Assembly (NCBI GenBank): GCA_015075545.1 | Contig: JABTUC010000009.1 | Coordinates: 18,614 to 82,613 of the forward strand | Reading direction: 5' to 3' | From: Ideonella sp. | GTDB lineage: Bacteria > Pseudomonadota > Gammaproteobacteria > Burkholderiales > Burkholderiaceae_C | Length of the DNA: 64,000 nucleotides | Shown here: one piece after another, positions 9,644 to 19,144 of the stretch | Layout: each line of letters opens with the position of its first letter | How positions within the stretch are numbered: the first letter of the stretch is position 1 | Translations under genes and position numbers: made by a program | The notes under the pieces: generated by a model | What the model was told of the DNA's origin: nothing | The model's database searches: none | The model's input: the letters and a program-made list of their open reading frames with translations, nothing else

Positions 9644-12600
9644 TCAGCGCTTGCCGAACAGCGTGTCCAGCGTGTTCATGAACACGCGGAAATCGAGCGG
9701 CTTGGTCCAGTAGTCGGCGAAGCCCGCGCCGAGCGCCTGCGCGATGTCGTCGGGCATGGCGTTGGCCGACAACGCAATGCACGGGATGGCCGACGTCTCG
9801 GGGTCTGCGCGCAGGCGGCGCAGCACCTCGAGGCCGTCGAGGTCGGGCAGTTGCATGTCGAGCAGGATCAGATCGGGTCGCTGGCGGTGCGCGCTGGCGA
9901 TGCCGCTGGCGCCATCGGCGGCTTCGTCGAGCACGAGCTGGCCACGCTGCGCGACCAACTCGCGCACGATCAGCGCGTTGACCGGGTTGTCTTCGATGTA
10001 GAGCAGCCGGCCGTGACGGCCGGCCGCCAGGGGCTCGGGCATCGGTGCCGCGCGCGCGGGCAGCGAAGGCGGGCGCTGCGCCGGCGCGTCGGGCTGCGGC
10101 CTCGGCAGCCGCACCTCGAACGTGCTGCCAACGCCGGGGGTGCTCTGCACCTGCACGTCGCCGCCCATGCGCTCGACGTTGGCCTTGACGATGGCCAGCC
10201 CGATGCCGGTGCCTTCGATGCCCTTGCCCTCGAGGCCGAGCCGGTTGAACGGTTCGAACACGTGCGCGAGCTGCGCGGCGGTCATGCCGCGACCGCTGTC
10301 GCGCACGCACAGTGCCACCCGGGTACCGTCGAGCGCGCGTGCTTCCACCATCACGGTGCCGCCGTGGCGGTTGTACTTGATGGCGTTGCTCAGCAGGTTC
10401 AGCAACACCTGCCGCAGGCGCGTCGGGTCGGCCCACACCGCGAGATCGAGTGTGCCGGTGTCGAGCCGCACGCCGTGTTGCGCGGCGAGCGCGGCCACCA
10501 TCGGCGTGGCGGCGTCGACCAGCTCGCGCAGCGGCACCACCTGTGGGTCGAACTTGATCTCGCCGGTATCCAGGCTCGACAGGTCGAGCACGTCGTTGAC
10601 CAGCGCCAGCAGGTGCTCGCCGGCGGCGTGGATATGCCGCAGCTGCTCGCGCGGCTCGGGGTCCAGGCGCAGCGACGATTTGTCGAGCAGGAGCCGCGCG
10701 AAGCCGATTACCGCATGCAGCGGCGTGCGCAGCTCGTGGCTCATGCGTGCCAGGAACTGCGACTTGGCACGGCTCTCGCGCTGCGCCAGCGCGCGCTCCT
10801 GCCGGGCCTGCTCGGCCTCGCGGGCCTGCGTGATGTCCCAGTTGACGCCGATGCGGCGCACCTCGTGCCCGGCGGCGTCGAACAGCGGCAGCGAACGCGA
10901 TGCCAGCCAGTGCCAGCCGCCGTCGGGCCAGCGCACGCGGAACTGCTGGGTGCCGTGGCGCCGCTCGCGTGCCGCGGCCTCGTATTCGCGCCGCATCGCG
11001 GCCAGGTCGTCGGGGTGCACCAGCGCCTCGCGCTCGGGTTCGGGCGGCGCCTGCTCGCGCGGCTCGAGGCCACGCAGGCGCCACATCTGGTCGTCCCAGA
11101 TCGCCTGGCGCGTGCGCAGATCGAGCTCCCAGGTGCCGAGCCCGACGGCGCGCGTGGCCAGCGCCGCGCGCTCGTTGGCTTCGCGCAGCGCCCGGCGTGC
11201 GGCGCGCGATTCGGTGATGTCGATCATCACGCCGATGCGCTGCAGCCCCGACTCGGTCTGGAGGTTGCGCACCCGCATCGCCACCTCGCGCCGCGTGCCG
11301 TCGGTGCGGATGATCTGCAGATCCGACTGCTCGATGTGCTGGCCGTCGCCATGGCTGCGCGACGCGCGGTACTCCATCACGTCGCGGAACTCCGGGGCGA
11401 CGAAGCGGGCCCGGTATTCGGCGCGATTGGGTGCCGGCAGCGACGGGTCGAGCCCGTGCAACGTGTACATCTGCGCGTTCCACACCGCGGTGTCGGTGGC
11501 CTCGTCGTACGACCAGATGCCCACCCCGGCGGCCGACGCGGCCAGCTCGAGCCGGCGCGTCAGATCCTGCAGGCGGCGCTGCTCGCCCTGCCGCTCGGTG
11601 ATGTCCATCGCGACGCCGATGAAGGCCACCGGCGTGCCACTGGCGTCGCGCTGCGTGATGCGTCGCGTCAGCACGTCGAGCCAGCGGCCGTCGGCGTGGC
11701 GGTAGCGCGCCTCCATGTCGGTGGGCCCGGTGGCCTGAAGCGCGCGCTCCAGCGCGGCCTGCACCACCGGCACGTCGTCGGGGTGGACCCGCGTGCGCAA
11801 CTCGTCGCGGCTGATGCCTTCGGGCCGCGGCGTCAGGCCAAGCAGCCGCCACACCTGATCGTCGAAATGGTGCCGGTCGGCGGCGAGGTCGTGCCGCCAG
11901 ACCCCGATGCCGCTCAGTTGCAGTGCCAGCTCGAGCTGGGCGTTGGTCTCGTGCACGCTCTGCGCCAGGCGCCAGATCTCGGTGTCGTCCATGATGACGC
12001 CGAGCACGCGGTCGGGCCTGCCGTCGGCGCCGTCGGCGACCATCCATTGCGAGTGCAGGCGGCGCAGCACGCCGTCGCCACCGCGCACGCGGTAGTGATG
12101 CGAGTAGCTGCCCGCCTGCTTCACCGAGTCGAGGAACTTGGCGGCCAGGCCGGCCCGGTCTTCGGGCACGATGTAGGCGGTCGCCTGGTCGAAGTCGAGC
12201 GCCGGGTGCCCCGGCGGCAGGCCCCAGAAGCGCGGCATGTGGCGATCCCAGTGGCCACGCAGCGTGCGCGGGTCGCGCTCGAAGACACCGATGCGTCCGA
12301 ACTCCTGCGCCATGTCGAGCAGCTCCTGCAGCCGCTCGGCGCGCAGCGCGTCGCGGCGGTCGAGCAGCGTCAGCCACATCGAGTCGCCGACCGGGCGCGC
12401 CGACATCGACACCGGCCAGGGCTCGCCGCGACCATCGCACAGCGTGACGTGCAGGTCGTCGAGCGGTGCGCGCCGCCGCAGCGCGTCGTGCAGGGCAGGC
12501 AGCGATGCTCGCGTGTCTGCGGCACGTTCATCGCACAGTGCCGCGAACGGTTTGCCGAGCACGGGATCGCGCGCCGCGCAGGCGCCGGCGAACGCCGCAT

Positions 12601-12682
12601 TGACGCCTCGCACCACCGCGTCGGCATCGAGCGCCAGCACCGGTGCGGTCACGGCGTCGGGCACCGCGTGGTCGGGATTCAT
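9644..12682 (-). CDS. cytoplasmic multi-PAS hybrid sensor histidine kinase
   Basis: This protein has 1012 residues and no membrane segment. It appears to have a weak N-terminal PAS domain (1-115), then four similar PAS domains (about 126-245, 258-380, 385-505, 515-630), each opening with a G(I/V)G(V/I)W-like motif and a following W...GL. HisKA follows with SHELRTPLHAV and His649, then HATPase_c (DSGRGM, GTGIGLAI) and a receiver domain with phospho-acceptor Asp942 in LLDMQLPD. The repeated PAS domains suggest internal duplication. The ATG at 12682 is chosen because upstream in-frame sequence is not PAS-like. No output regulator is adjacent, so the phosphorelay partner is elsewhere. Confidence 0.92.
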   Translation of the reverse strand: MNPDHAVPDAVTAPVLALDADAVVRGVNAAFAGACAARDPVLGKPFAALCDERAADTRASLPALHDALRRRAPLDDLHVTLCDGRGEPWPVSMSARPVGDSMWLTLLDRRDALRAERLQELLDMAQEFGRIGVFERDPRTLRGHWDRHMPRFWGLPPGHPALDFDQATAYIVPEDRAGLAAKFLDSVKQAGSYSHHYRVRGGDGVLRRLHSQWMVADGADGRPDRVLGVIMDDTEIWRLAQSVHETNAQLELALQLSGIGVWRHDLAADRHHFDDQVWRLLGLTPRPEGISRDELRTRVHPDDVPVVQAALERALQATGPTDMEARYRHADGRWLDVLTRRITQRDASGTPVAFIGVAMDITERQGEQRRLQDLTRRLELAASAAGVGIWSYDEATDTAVWNAQMYTLHGLDPSLPAPNRAEYRARFVAPEFRDVMEYRASRSHGDGQHIEQSDLQIIRTDGTRREVAMRVRNLQTESGLQRIGVMIDITESRAARRALREANERAALATRAVGLGTWELDLRTRQAIWDDQMWRLRGLEPREQAPPEPEREALVHPDDLAAMRREYEAAARERRHGTQQFRVRWPDGGWHWLASRSLPLFDAAGHEVRRIGVNWDITQAREAEQARQERALAQRESRAKSQFLARMSHELRTPLHAVIGFARLLLDKSSLRLDPEPREQLRHIHAAGEHLLALVNDVLDLSSLDTGEIKFDPQVVPLRELVDAATPMVAALAAQHGVRLDTGTLDLAVWADPTRLRQVLLNLLSNAIKYNRHGGTVMVEARALDGTRVALCVRDSGRGMTAAQLAHVFEPFNRLGLEGKGIEGTGIGLAIVKANVERMGGDVQVQSTPGVGSTFEVRLPRPQPDAPAQRPPSLPARAAPMPEPLAAGRHGRLLYIEDNPVNALIVRELVAQRGQLVLDEAADGASGIASAHRQRPDLILLDMQLPDLDGLEVLRRLRADPETSAIPCIALSANAMPDDIAQALGAGFADYWTKPLDFRVFMNTLDTLFGKR

Positions 12683-12871
12683 GGGTTTCGTGTTGCGCAC
12701 CCGCAAAGGGCTCGAACGCTCCGCGGTCGACGGCGCAGCGGCGCCGACCCCGGGGCGCAGGCAGTCTAGCGCGCGCTGGGGCGCAGCAGCGCGGGCGCGG
12801 CCGGTGGTGCGACAAACCGCGCACAATGTGCCCGTGGCGGCTCACAGCGAGGGCGCCACACGCCCGCTGCC

Positions 12872-14692
12872 ATGTCGAGCCTCGTCGATCACCGCGCCAG
12901 CGTGCAAGGCGCCGTCACCGCCATCGAGGCGGAGGTCGGCGTGCGCGTGTGCCGTGGTGCGGTGCTGGTGCGGCTCGAGTCGATGAAGATGGAGTTCACC
13001 GTCGAGGCGCAGGCCGACGGTGTGGTGCGCGCGGTGCACGTGCAGCGCGGCGATGCGGTCGACGAAGGCGACGTGCTGGTGGATCTGGCGCCGCTCGCCG
13101 ACGCCGCGCCGCAGGCCGCCGCGCCGGCGCCGCGTGCGATGGTGCGCGCCGAGCTCGACGAACTGGCCGCGCGGCGCGCGCTGCTGGCCGACGCCGCGCG
13201 CCCGCAGATGCTGGCGACGCGCCATGCGCAGGGCCGGCGCAGCGCGCGCGAGAACGTCGCGGCGCTGTTCGACGAAGGCACGTTCGTCGAGTACGGCGCG
13301 TTCGCGGTGGCCGCGCAGCGCAGCCGGCGCAGCCTCGACGATCTGCAGAAGAACACGCCGGCCGACGGCCTGCTCACCGGCACCGGCCTCATGCACGCGG
13401 CTCAGTTCGGCGTCGAGCGCGCGCGCTGCGCGGTGATGGCCTACGACTACTCGGTGCTGGCCGGCACGCAGGGCCACAACAACCACCGCAAGTCCGACCG
13501 CCTGCTCGAGCTGGCGACGCAGCACAGGCTGCCGTTCGTGCTGTTCGCCGAAGGCGGTGGAGGGCGGCCGGGCGACGTCGATTCGCCGTGGGTGTCGGGC
13601 CTGCATCTCACGACCTTCCGCGCCCTGGCCGCGCTGTCGGGCCGGGTGCCGACGCTGGGCATCGTCGAGGGTTACTGCTTCGCCGGCAACGCCGCGCTGC
13701 TGGGGAGCTGCGACTTCGTGATCTCGACGCGCGGCGCGAGCATCGGCATGGGCGGGCCGGCGATGATCGAAGGCGGTGGCCTCGGCGTGGTGGCACCCGA
13801 CGACGTGGGCCCGGCGCCGACGCTGGCCAAGGCCGGTGCGATCGACCTGCTGGTCGACGACGAGGCGCAGGCGGTGCACCAGGCGCGGCGCATCCTGGCG
13901 TGGCATCAGGGCGACCTGCCCGACGCCGGCGCGGCCGACCAGGCCGCGCTGCGCGACGCGATCCCGCCCGGGCGCAACGCGGTGTTCGACCCGCGCACGA
14001 TCATCGAGACGATTGCCGACCGCGGCAGCGTGATCGAACTGCGCGAGTCGTTCGGCCTGGGCGTCGTCACCGTGCTGGCGCGGTTGGCAGGTCGCCCGGT
14101 GGCGATTGCCGCCACCAACCCGCGGCATCTGGCCGGCGCGCTCGACGTCGCCGGCTGCGACAAGCTCGCGCGCTTCATGCAGCTGGCCGATGCCGCGGGG
14201 CATCCGTTGATCACGCTGGTCGACACGCCGGGCTTCATGGTCGGCCCCGCCGTCGAGGCGCAGGGCATGATGCGCCACGCCGGCCGCGTGTTCGTGACCG
14301 CGGCGGCGCTGCGCGTGCCGGTGGTGTCGGTGGTGCTGCGGCGCGGCTTCGGCCTCGGCGCGATGGCGTTCACCGCCGGGCACTTCCACGCGCCGGTGGC
14401 CACCGCAGCGTGGCCGCAGGCCGAGTTCGGCCCGATGGGCCTCGACGGCGCGGTGCGGCTGGGGTTTCGCAAGGAGCTGGCGGCGGCGCGCGAAGGGCCC
14501 GAGCGCGACGCGCTGTTCGAGCAGCTGCTCGGCGAGATGCGCGAGCGCGGACGCGCGCTCAACGTGGCCAGCCACCTCGAGATCGACGACGTGATCGACC
14601 CCGCGCAGACGCGCGAGTGGCTGCTGCGCGTGCTGTCCACCGCGCGGCGCGAGCCGCTGCCGCCGCGGCGCGCGTTCGTCGACACCTGGTAA
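12872..14692 (+). CDS. biotinyl domain-carboxyltransferase fusion (acyl-CoA carboxylase type)
   Basis: This protein has 606 residues. Residues 1-75 form a biotin-carboxyl-carrier domain with the biotinylation motif ESMKM (Lys39). The rest is an acyl-CoA carboxylase carboxyltransferase of PccB/AccD5 type, with VFAEGGGGRPGD, GYCFAGNAAL, a CoA-site region around GASIGMGGPAMIEGG, and LVDTPGFMVG. It should move CO2 from biotin to an acyl-CoA. The needed biotin carboxylase is absent from the neighbourhood. The domain order matches the last two parts of single-chain long-chain acyl-CoA carboxylases (BC-BCCP-CT). A CACAAT box lies about 45 nt before the start. Confidence 0.87.
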   Translation: MSSLVDHRASVQGAVTAIEAEVGVRVCRGAVLVRLESMKMEFTVEAQADGVVRAVHVQRGDAVDEGDVLVDLAPLADAAPQAAAPAPRAMVRAELDELAARRALLADAARPQMLATRHAQGRRSARENVAALFDEGTFVEYGAFAVAAQRSRRSLDDLQKNTPADGLLTGTGLMHAAQFGVERARCAVMAYDYSVLAGTQGHNNHRKSDRLLELATQHRLPFVLFAEGGGGRPGDVDSPWVSGLHLTTFRALAALSGRVPTLGIVEGYCFAGNAALLGSCDFVISTRGASIGMGGPAMIEGGGLGVVAPDDVGPAPTLAKAGAIDLLVDDEAQAVHQARRILAWHQGDLPDAGAADQAALRDAIPPGRNAVFDPRTIIETIADRGSVIELRESFGLGVVTVLARLAGRPVAIAATNPRHLAGALDVAGCDKLARFMQLADAAGHPLITLVDTPGFMVGPAVEAQGMMRHAGRVFVTAAALRVPVVSVVLRRGFGLGAMAFTAGHFHAPVATAAWPQAEFGPMGLDGAVRLGFRKELAAAREGPERDALFEQLLGEMRERGRALNVASHLEIDDVIDPAQTREWLLRVLSTARREPLPPRRAFVDTW

Positions 14693-14734
14693 GGCGCGAG
14701 CGACGAGGAGACCCTGAATGCGTTGGACCCTGCT

Positions 14735-14739
14735 GGAGG
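14735..14739 (+). promoter_or_regulatory. ribosome binding site of the dioxygenase gene
   Basis: A GGAGG lies 4 nt before the ATG at 14744. It decides that start over an in-frame TTG at 14723. Confidence 0.7.
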
Positions 14740-14743
14740 TTCG

Positions 14744-15487
14744 ATGACCGTGGGGGCGCCGCGCCCACCGCTGACGCCGGCGGCAGATGCGCTGGCGGTG
14801 CTGGCGCGCGACGGCCACGCGGTGATCGATGCCGCGTCGCTGGCGGCGCTGGCCGGCGTGCCGCTGGCCGAGTTGCTCGCCTGGCGGCCGCGCTGGGACG
14901 ACCTGCCCGCAGATCACTACCTGCGCGACGGCGGCCGCTACCGCCAGCGGCGGCACTCGTGCTTCGTGGTCGATGGCGACACGGTCACGCAGGTGCCGCA
15001 CCGGCCGCACTGGCAGAGCCTGGAGTACAACGCGCTGCACGGCGGCATCGAGCGCCACTTCGAGCCGATGCCCGCGGCGTGGGTCGCCGAGCCGGCATGG
15101 CGGCGGCTGCTCGCGGGGCTGGCCGCCTGCGCCACGCGGCTGCGCGGCGCGCAGCCGTGGTTCGTCGAGGCGCATCCGTTTCGCATCACCACCGCCGGCG
15201 GCATCGGCCGGCCGACGCCCGAGGGCGCGCACCGCGACGGCGTCGACTTCGTCGCGGTGATCCTGGTCGCGCGCCACGGCATCAAGGGCGGCGAGACGCG
15301 CGTGTTCGACGCCGACGGCCCCAAGGGCCTGCGCTTCACGCTCGACGAGCCGTTCTCGGCGCTGCTGCTCGACGACCAGCGCGTGATCCACGAGTCGACG
15401 CCGATCCAGCCGAGCGACCCGACTTGCGAAGGGCACCGCGACACGCTGGTGCTGACGTATCGCGCCGGCGGCTTCCAAGGCAGCTGA
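14744..15487 (+). CDS. 2-oxoglutarate/Fe(II) dioxygenase (PF10014 family)
   Basis: This 247-residue protein resembles the 2OG-Fe dioxygenase family that includes free L-isoleucine/L-leucine hydroxylases. The iron triad can be read as His163 and Asp165 in HRDGVDF and His216 in VIHESTP, and the 2-oxoglutarate Arg is probably Arg232 in HRDTLVL. It should hydroxylate a free amino acid or similar small substrate, with release of succinate and CO2. It starts 51 bp after the carboxyltransferase stop. A PLP-dependent hydroxy-amino-acid dehydratase gene follows 106 bp downstream on the same strand, which suggests related amino-acid chemistry. Confidence 0.82.
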   Translation: MTVGAPRPPLTPAADALAVLARDGHAVIDAASLAALAGVPLAELLAWRPRWDDLPADHYLRDGGRYRQRRHSCFVVDGDTVTQVPHRPHWQSLEYNALHGGIERHFEPMPAAWVAEPAWRRLLAGLAACATRLRGAQPWFVEAHPFRITTAGGIGRPTPEGAHRDGVDFVAVILVARHGIKGGETRVFDADGPKGLRFTLDEPFSALLLDDQRVIHESTPIQPSDPTCEGHRDTLVLTYRAGGFQGS

Positions 15488-15593
15488 GACGTGCGCCTTC
15501 GGACGCATGGACTGTCGGGGGTGCCGCGTCCGCCCCGAGACGGTTGCCGTCGCGCCGCAGCGACACCGATGGTCGCCACGCTATGCTGCGCGC

Positions 15594-16580
15594 ATGCCGC
15601 TGCCGATCTCCCTGCAAGACGTGCGCGCCGCCGCCGGCCGTCTGGCCGGCGTCGCGCACAGGACGCCGGTACTGACCTCGCGCCGGGCCGACGAGCGCGC
15701 CGGCGCGCAGCTGTTCTTCAAGTGCGAGAACCTGCAGCGCATGGGGGCGTTCAAGTTCCGCGGCGCCTACAACGCGCTGGCGCAGTTCACTGCCGAGCAG
15801 CGGCGCGCCGGCGTGATCACCTTCTCGTCGGGCAACCATGCGCAGGCGATCGCGCTGGCCGCGCAGCTGCTCGACATGCCGTCGGTGATCGTGATGCCTG
15901 CCGACGCGCCGCCGGCCAAGCTGGCGGCCACGCGCGCCTACCAGGCCGGTCGGGCCGACAGCGAGGTGGTGCTGTACGACCGCTACCGCGAGGATCGCGA
16001 GGCGATCGGCCGGCGCGTCGCCGCCGAGCGCGGCATGACGCTGATTCCGCCGTTCGACCATCCGCACGTGATGGCCGGGCAGGGCACCGCGGCGCTCGAG
16101 TTGATGGAGGAGGCGGGCTCGCTCGATGCGCTGCTGGTGTGCGTCGGCGGCGGCGGGCTGGTGTCGGGCTGCGCGGTGGCGGCGCTGGGGTTGCAGCCGG
16201 GCATCGCCGTCTACGGCGTTGAACCGGCGGCGGGCAACGACGTGCAGCGCAGCGTCGCGCGCGGCGAGATCGTTCGCATCGACGTGCCCGACACCATTGC
16301 CGACGGCGCGCAGACCCAGGCGCCGGGCAAGCTGACCTTCGAGGTGATCCGCCAGTGCGTGCGCGGCATGCTGACGGTCAGCGACGCGCAGCTCGTCGCG
16401 GCGATGCGCTTCTTCGCCGAAGCCATGAAGCTGGTGGTCGAGCCCACCGGCTGCCTGGCCGCGGCCGCGGCATTCGAGCGCGTGGTCGATCTGCGCGGGC
16501 AGCGCGTCGGCGTGATCCTGAGCGGCGGCAATGTCGATCTGGTTCGCTACGGCCGTTGGCTGGCGGGCGAACCAGACTGA
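15594..16580 (+). CDS. PLP-dependent threonine/serine dehydratase family protein
   Basis: This fold-type II PLP enzyme of 328 residues resembles catabolic threonine dehydratase and serine racemase. The Schiff-base lysine is Lys54 in FKFRGAYNAL, the substrate loop is SSGNHAQ, and the phosphate-binding loop is GGGGLVSG. There is no C-terminal ACT domain, so it is not the biosynthetic IlvA form. The likely reaction is dehydration of a beta-hydroxy amino acid (Thr, Ser or hydroxyaspartate) to a 2-oxo acid plus ammonia; racemase activity is possible. A TATGCT box ends 6 nt before the ATG at 15594. The S10 peptidase gene follows 14 bp later. Confidence 0.85.
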   Translation: MPLPISLQDVRAAAGRLAGVAHRTPVLTSRRADERAGAQLFFKCENLQRMGAFKFRGAYNALAQFTAEQRRAGVITFSSGNHAQAIALAAQLLDMPSVIVMPADAPPAKLAATRAYQAGRADSEVVLYDRYREDREAIGRRVAAERGMTLIPPFDHPHVMAGQGTAALELMEEAGSLDALLVCVGGGGLVSGCAVAALGLQPGIAVYGVEPAAGNDVQRSVARGEIVRIDVPDTIADGAQTQAPGKLTFEVIRQCVRGMLTVSDAQLVAAMRFFAEAMKLVVEPTGCLAAAAAFERVVDLRGQRVGVILSGGNVDLVRYGRWLAGEPD

Positions 16581-16594
16581 GAAGGGCGAGTCCG

Positions 16595-18079
16595 ATGAGC
16601 GATCCGACCCCTGCCGCCAAACCCGACCCCGACGCCGACAAGCGCCAGCGCGAAACGCTCGACAAGCTGCTGGCGCGCGCGCCGGTCACCGGCAGCGGCC
16701 ACGTCGTGCTCGCCAGTGGCCGCAGGCTCGACTACGAGGTCAGCGCCGCGTTCATGCCGCTGACCGCGGGCGGCGTCGACGCGCAGCGCGGCGAGCCGCA
16801 GGCCGCGGTGTTCTGCGTCGCCTATACCGTGGCCAGCGCCGCGCCGCGGCCCTTGTGCTTCGCCTTCAACGGCGGGCCGGGGTCGGCGTCGGTGTGGCTT
16901 CACCTGGGTGCGCTGGGCCCCAAGCGGGTGGCGATCCACGACGACGGCACGATGCCCGCAGCGCCCTATGCGGTGCAGGACAACCCGCTGACCTGGCTCG
17001 AGCACTTCGACCTCGTGTTCGTCGACCCGCCGCACACCGGCTACTCGATCGCGCTCAACGACGAGCTGCGCAAGAAGCTGTTCAGCGTCGACGGCGACGC
17101 CGACGCGCTGGCCGAGGTGGTGCGCGTGTGGCTGGCGCGGCACAAGCGCTTCGGCTGCCCGCTTTACCTGGCCGGCGAGAGCTACGGCACCACGCGCGGC
17201 GCGGCGATCGCCGACAAGCTGCAGGCGATGGGCGTCGCGCTGCAGGGTCTGATCCTGGTGTCGTGCGCGATGGATCTGCAGTCGCTGGTGTTCGCGCCCG
17301 GCAACGACTTGCCGTACGCGCTGTTTCTGCCGGCGTTCGCCAACGTGGCGCAGTACCACGGCCGGCTCGCCGGCGCGCTGGCGGCATCGCCGCAGGCGGC
17401 GCGCGATGCCGCCGAGGCGTTCGTGCACGAGGAGTATCTGGGTGCACTGCACGCTGGTGCGCGGCTCGACGCGCGCACGCGCACGCGCGTCGAGAAGCGG
17501 CTGGCCGAACTCACCGGCCTGCCGCGCGCGCTGGTGGCCGAGAAGAACCTGCGCATCGCCGACGAGACCTTCTTCTTCGAGCTGCTGCGCGACGCCGGCC
17601 GCATCGTCGGCCGGCTGGAGGCGCGCGTCACCGGCCCGATGGCCGCCAGCCGCACGCGCAGCTGGGAGTTCGACCCCGGCATCGAGGCGCTGAATGCGCC
17701 GTACACGATGGCCGCGATGGCCTACTTCGCCGAGCTGGGCATCGCCGACGACACGCGCTACGAGGTGCTCAACTTCGACGTCAACAAGGGCTGGAACTGG
17801 AACCGCGGCGATGCCAAGGGCAACGGCTTCGCGAGCACCAGCGGCGATCTGGCGCGTGCGCTGCGGCGCAACCCTCACCTGCGCGTGCTGGTGGCCAGCG
17901 GCCGCTACGACCTCGGCACGCCGTACAGCGCGAGTGACTGGTCGCTGGCGCAGCTCGATGCCCCCGCCGACGTGCTGCAGCGCGTGACGCACCGCTACTA
18001 CGACGCCGGCCACATGATGTACACGCGCAGCACCGACCTGCAGCAGCTGAAGCGCGACCTCGCCGGCTGGATCGGCTGA
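16595..18079 (+). CDS. S10 family serine carboxypeptidase-like peptidase
   Basis: This 494-residue protein is related to the serine carboxypeptidases, an alpha/beta-hydrolase family more common in eukaryotes. FNGGPGSASVW resembles the oxyanion motif NGGPG, and the nucleophile is Ser196 in GESYGT. A C-terminal Asp around ASGRYDLGTP and His in YYDAGHMMY complete the triad. No signal peptide is seen, which is unusual for the family. It lies 14 bp after the dehydratase gene and probably shares its transcript. Its peptide substrate is unknown. Confidence 0.87.
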   Translation: MSDPTPAAKPDPDADKRQRETLDKLLARAPVTGSGHVVLASGRRLDYEVSAAFMPLTAGGVDAQRGEPQAAVFCVAYTVASAAPRPLCFAFNGGPGSASVWLHLGALGPKRVAIHDDGTMPAAPYAVQDNPLTWLEHFDLVFVDPPHTGYSIALNDELRKKLFSVDGDADALAEVVRVWLARHKRFGCPLYLAGESYGTTRGAAIADKLQAMGVALQGLILVSCAMDLQSLVFAPGNDLPYALFLPAFANVAQYHGRLAGALAASPQAARDAAEAFVHEEYLGALHAGARLDARTRTRVEKRLAELTGLPRALVAEKNLRIADETFFFELLRDAGRIVGRLEARVTGPMAASRTRSWEFDPGIEALNAPYTMAAMAYFAELGIADDTRYEVLNFDVNKGWNWNRGDAKGNGFASTSGDLARALRRNPHLRVLVASGRYDLGTPYSASDWSLAQLDAPADVLQRVTHRYYDAGHMMYTRSTDLQQLKRDLAGWIG

Positions 18080-18221
18080 GCTGTTCCGGCCGGGGCCCGA
18101 GTTCGTCGGGCAGCCGGCGCCACAGCGCGTGGTTGCCCCTGGGCCAAGCGGGGTCGGTTCGCCGGAGGACGGTGCCGATCTACCGCGCGTTGCTGAAGGC
18201 CTGCGGCCGCTGCGCCTGGCA

Positions 18222-19025
18222 CTACGCCGCGTGGGCGAGCTCGTCGGCAGCCAGGTGCTTCAGTGCCGCCAGCACGCGCGGCGCGGCGTCCACCGGGCCC
18301 ATGTGGCCGAGACCGGTCAGCACGGTGCGTTCGGCGCGCGGCAGTTGCTCATCGATCACGTCGAGCACCTGGCGCGCCGGCAGCGGCGAGCGGCTGCCGC
18401 CGATGAGCTGCACCGGCATGGTCAGGCTGCGGTACGCGGCGGCCGGCACGCGGTCGGCGAACAAGGCCTCGAATTCGGCCTGCACCTTGGGCATGCGCTC
18501 GGCCAGCGCGCGGCGGGCACCGTCGCCGAGCTGCGTCCACGCGCCGTCGCCGCTCCAGTAGTCGACGAAGCACTGTGCTGCCTCGCGCGTGCGGCCCGAC
18601 AGCACGGCCATCCCGATGCGACGGCCGACGCCGACGATCGCTTCGGCGGCCTCCTGCGTCGCCGGGCGCCCGAACAGCAGCGCGAAGCGCACGGGCTCGT
18701 AGAGCGTGAGGCTCGCGACGCGCTCGGGCCAGCGCAGCGCGATCTGCAACGCCACCGCGGCGCCATAGGAGTGACCGAGCAGGTGAACCGGGCCGCGCTG
18801 CAGCAGCGGCGCCAGTGCCTGCGCTTCGACGTCGAGCGACACCGGTCTGCCGGTCGGCCAGCGCGCGCCGGCGTAGCCGAGCAGCTCGGGGGTCAGCACT
18901 TCGAAGCGGTCGGCGAAGGCGGCGGCGATCGGAAGCCACTGGCGACCGGTGCCACCGCTGGAGTGCAGGCAGATCAGACGCTCGCGCGCGGTGGCGCGCG
19001 GCGTGAACGGACGGATCTCGGACAT
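18222..19025 (-). CDS. alpha/beta hydrolase
   Basis: This 267-residue alpha/beta-fold hydrolase has the nucleophile elbow GHSYGA (Ser86), the oxyanion-strand motif LICLHSSGGTGRQW and the C-terminal catalytic His in GLGHMGPVD. The loop that normally holds the acidic residue reads IGGSRSPLPA, with Arg/Ser where an Asp is common, so the acid may be elsewhere or missing. The substrate is unknown. It is transcribed away from the hybrid kinase gene at 19225, and the shared 199-bp intergenic region carries 11-bp-spaced direct repeats, so the two genes may be co-regulated. Confidence 0.85.
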   Translation of the reverse strand: MSEIRPFTPRATARERLICLHSSGGTGRQWLPIAAAFADRFEVLTPELLGYAGARWPTGRPVSLDVEAQALAPLLQRGPVHLLGHSYGAAVALQIALRWPERVASLTLYEPVRFALLFGRPATQEAAEAIVGVGRRIGMAVLSGRTREAAQCFVDYWSGDGAWTQLGDGARRALAERMPKVQAEFEALFADRVPAAAYRSLTMPVQLIGGSRSPLPARQVLDVIDEQLPRAERTVLTGLGHMGPVDAAPRVLAALKHLAADELAHAA

Positions 19026-19144
19026 TGGGGCTCCTTTCTCGGCCTCGACCGAGGCCAACGCGCCGACTCTGCCCGCGCCAGGTATCGCGCCGATGTCGGC
19101 TGGCGCGCCGTGTGTCGCGGCTGTGTTGTCGGCCCGATCCGGCA

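Noticed and set aside
9851-12769. 972-codon plus-strand open frame opposite the hybrid kinase gene
   Set aside because: The composition is low-complexity Arg/Ala/Gln/His and no domain can be read; the minus strand has full PAS-HisKA-REC.
12842-15508. 888-codon minus-strand open frame across the carboxyltransferase and dioxygenase genes
   Set aside because: It spans two well-supported genes and their intergenic gap and has no recognisable motif.
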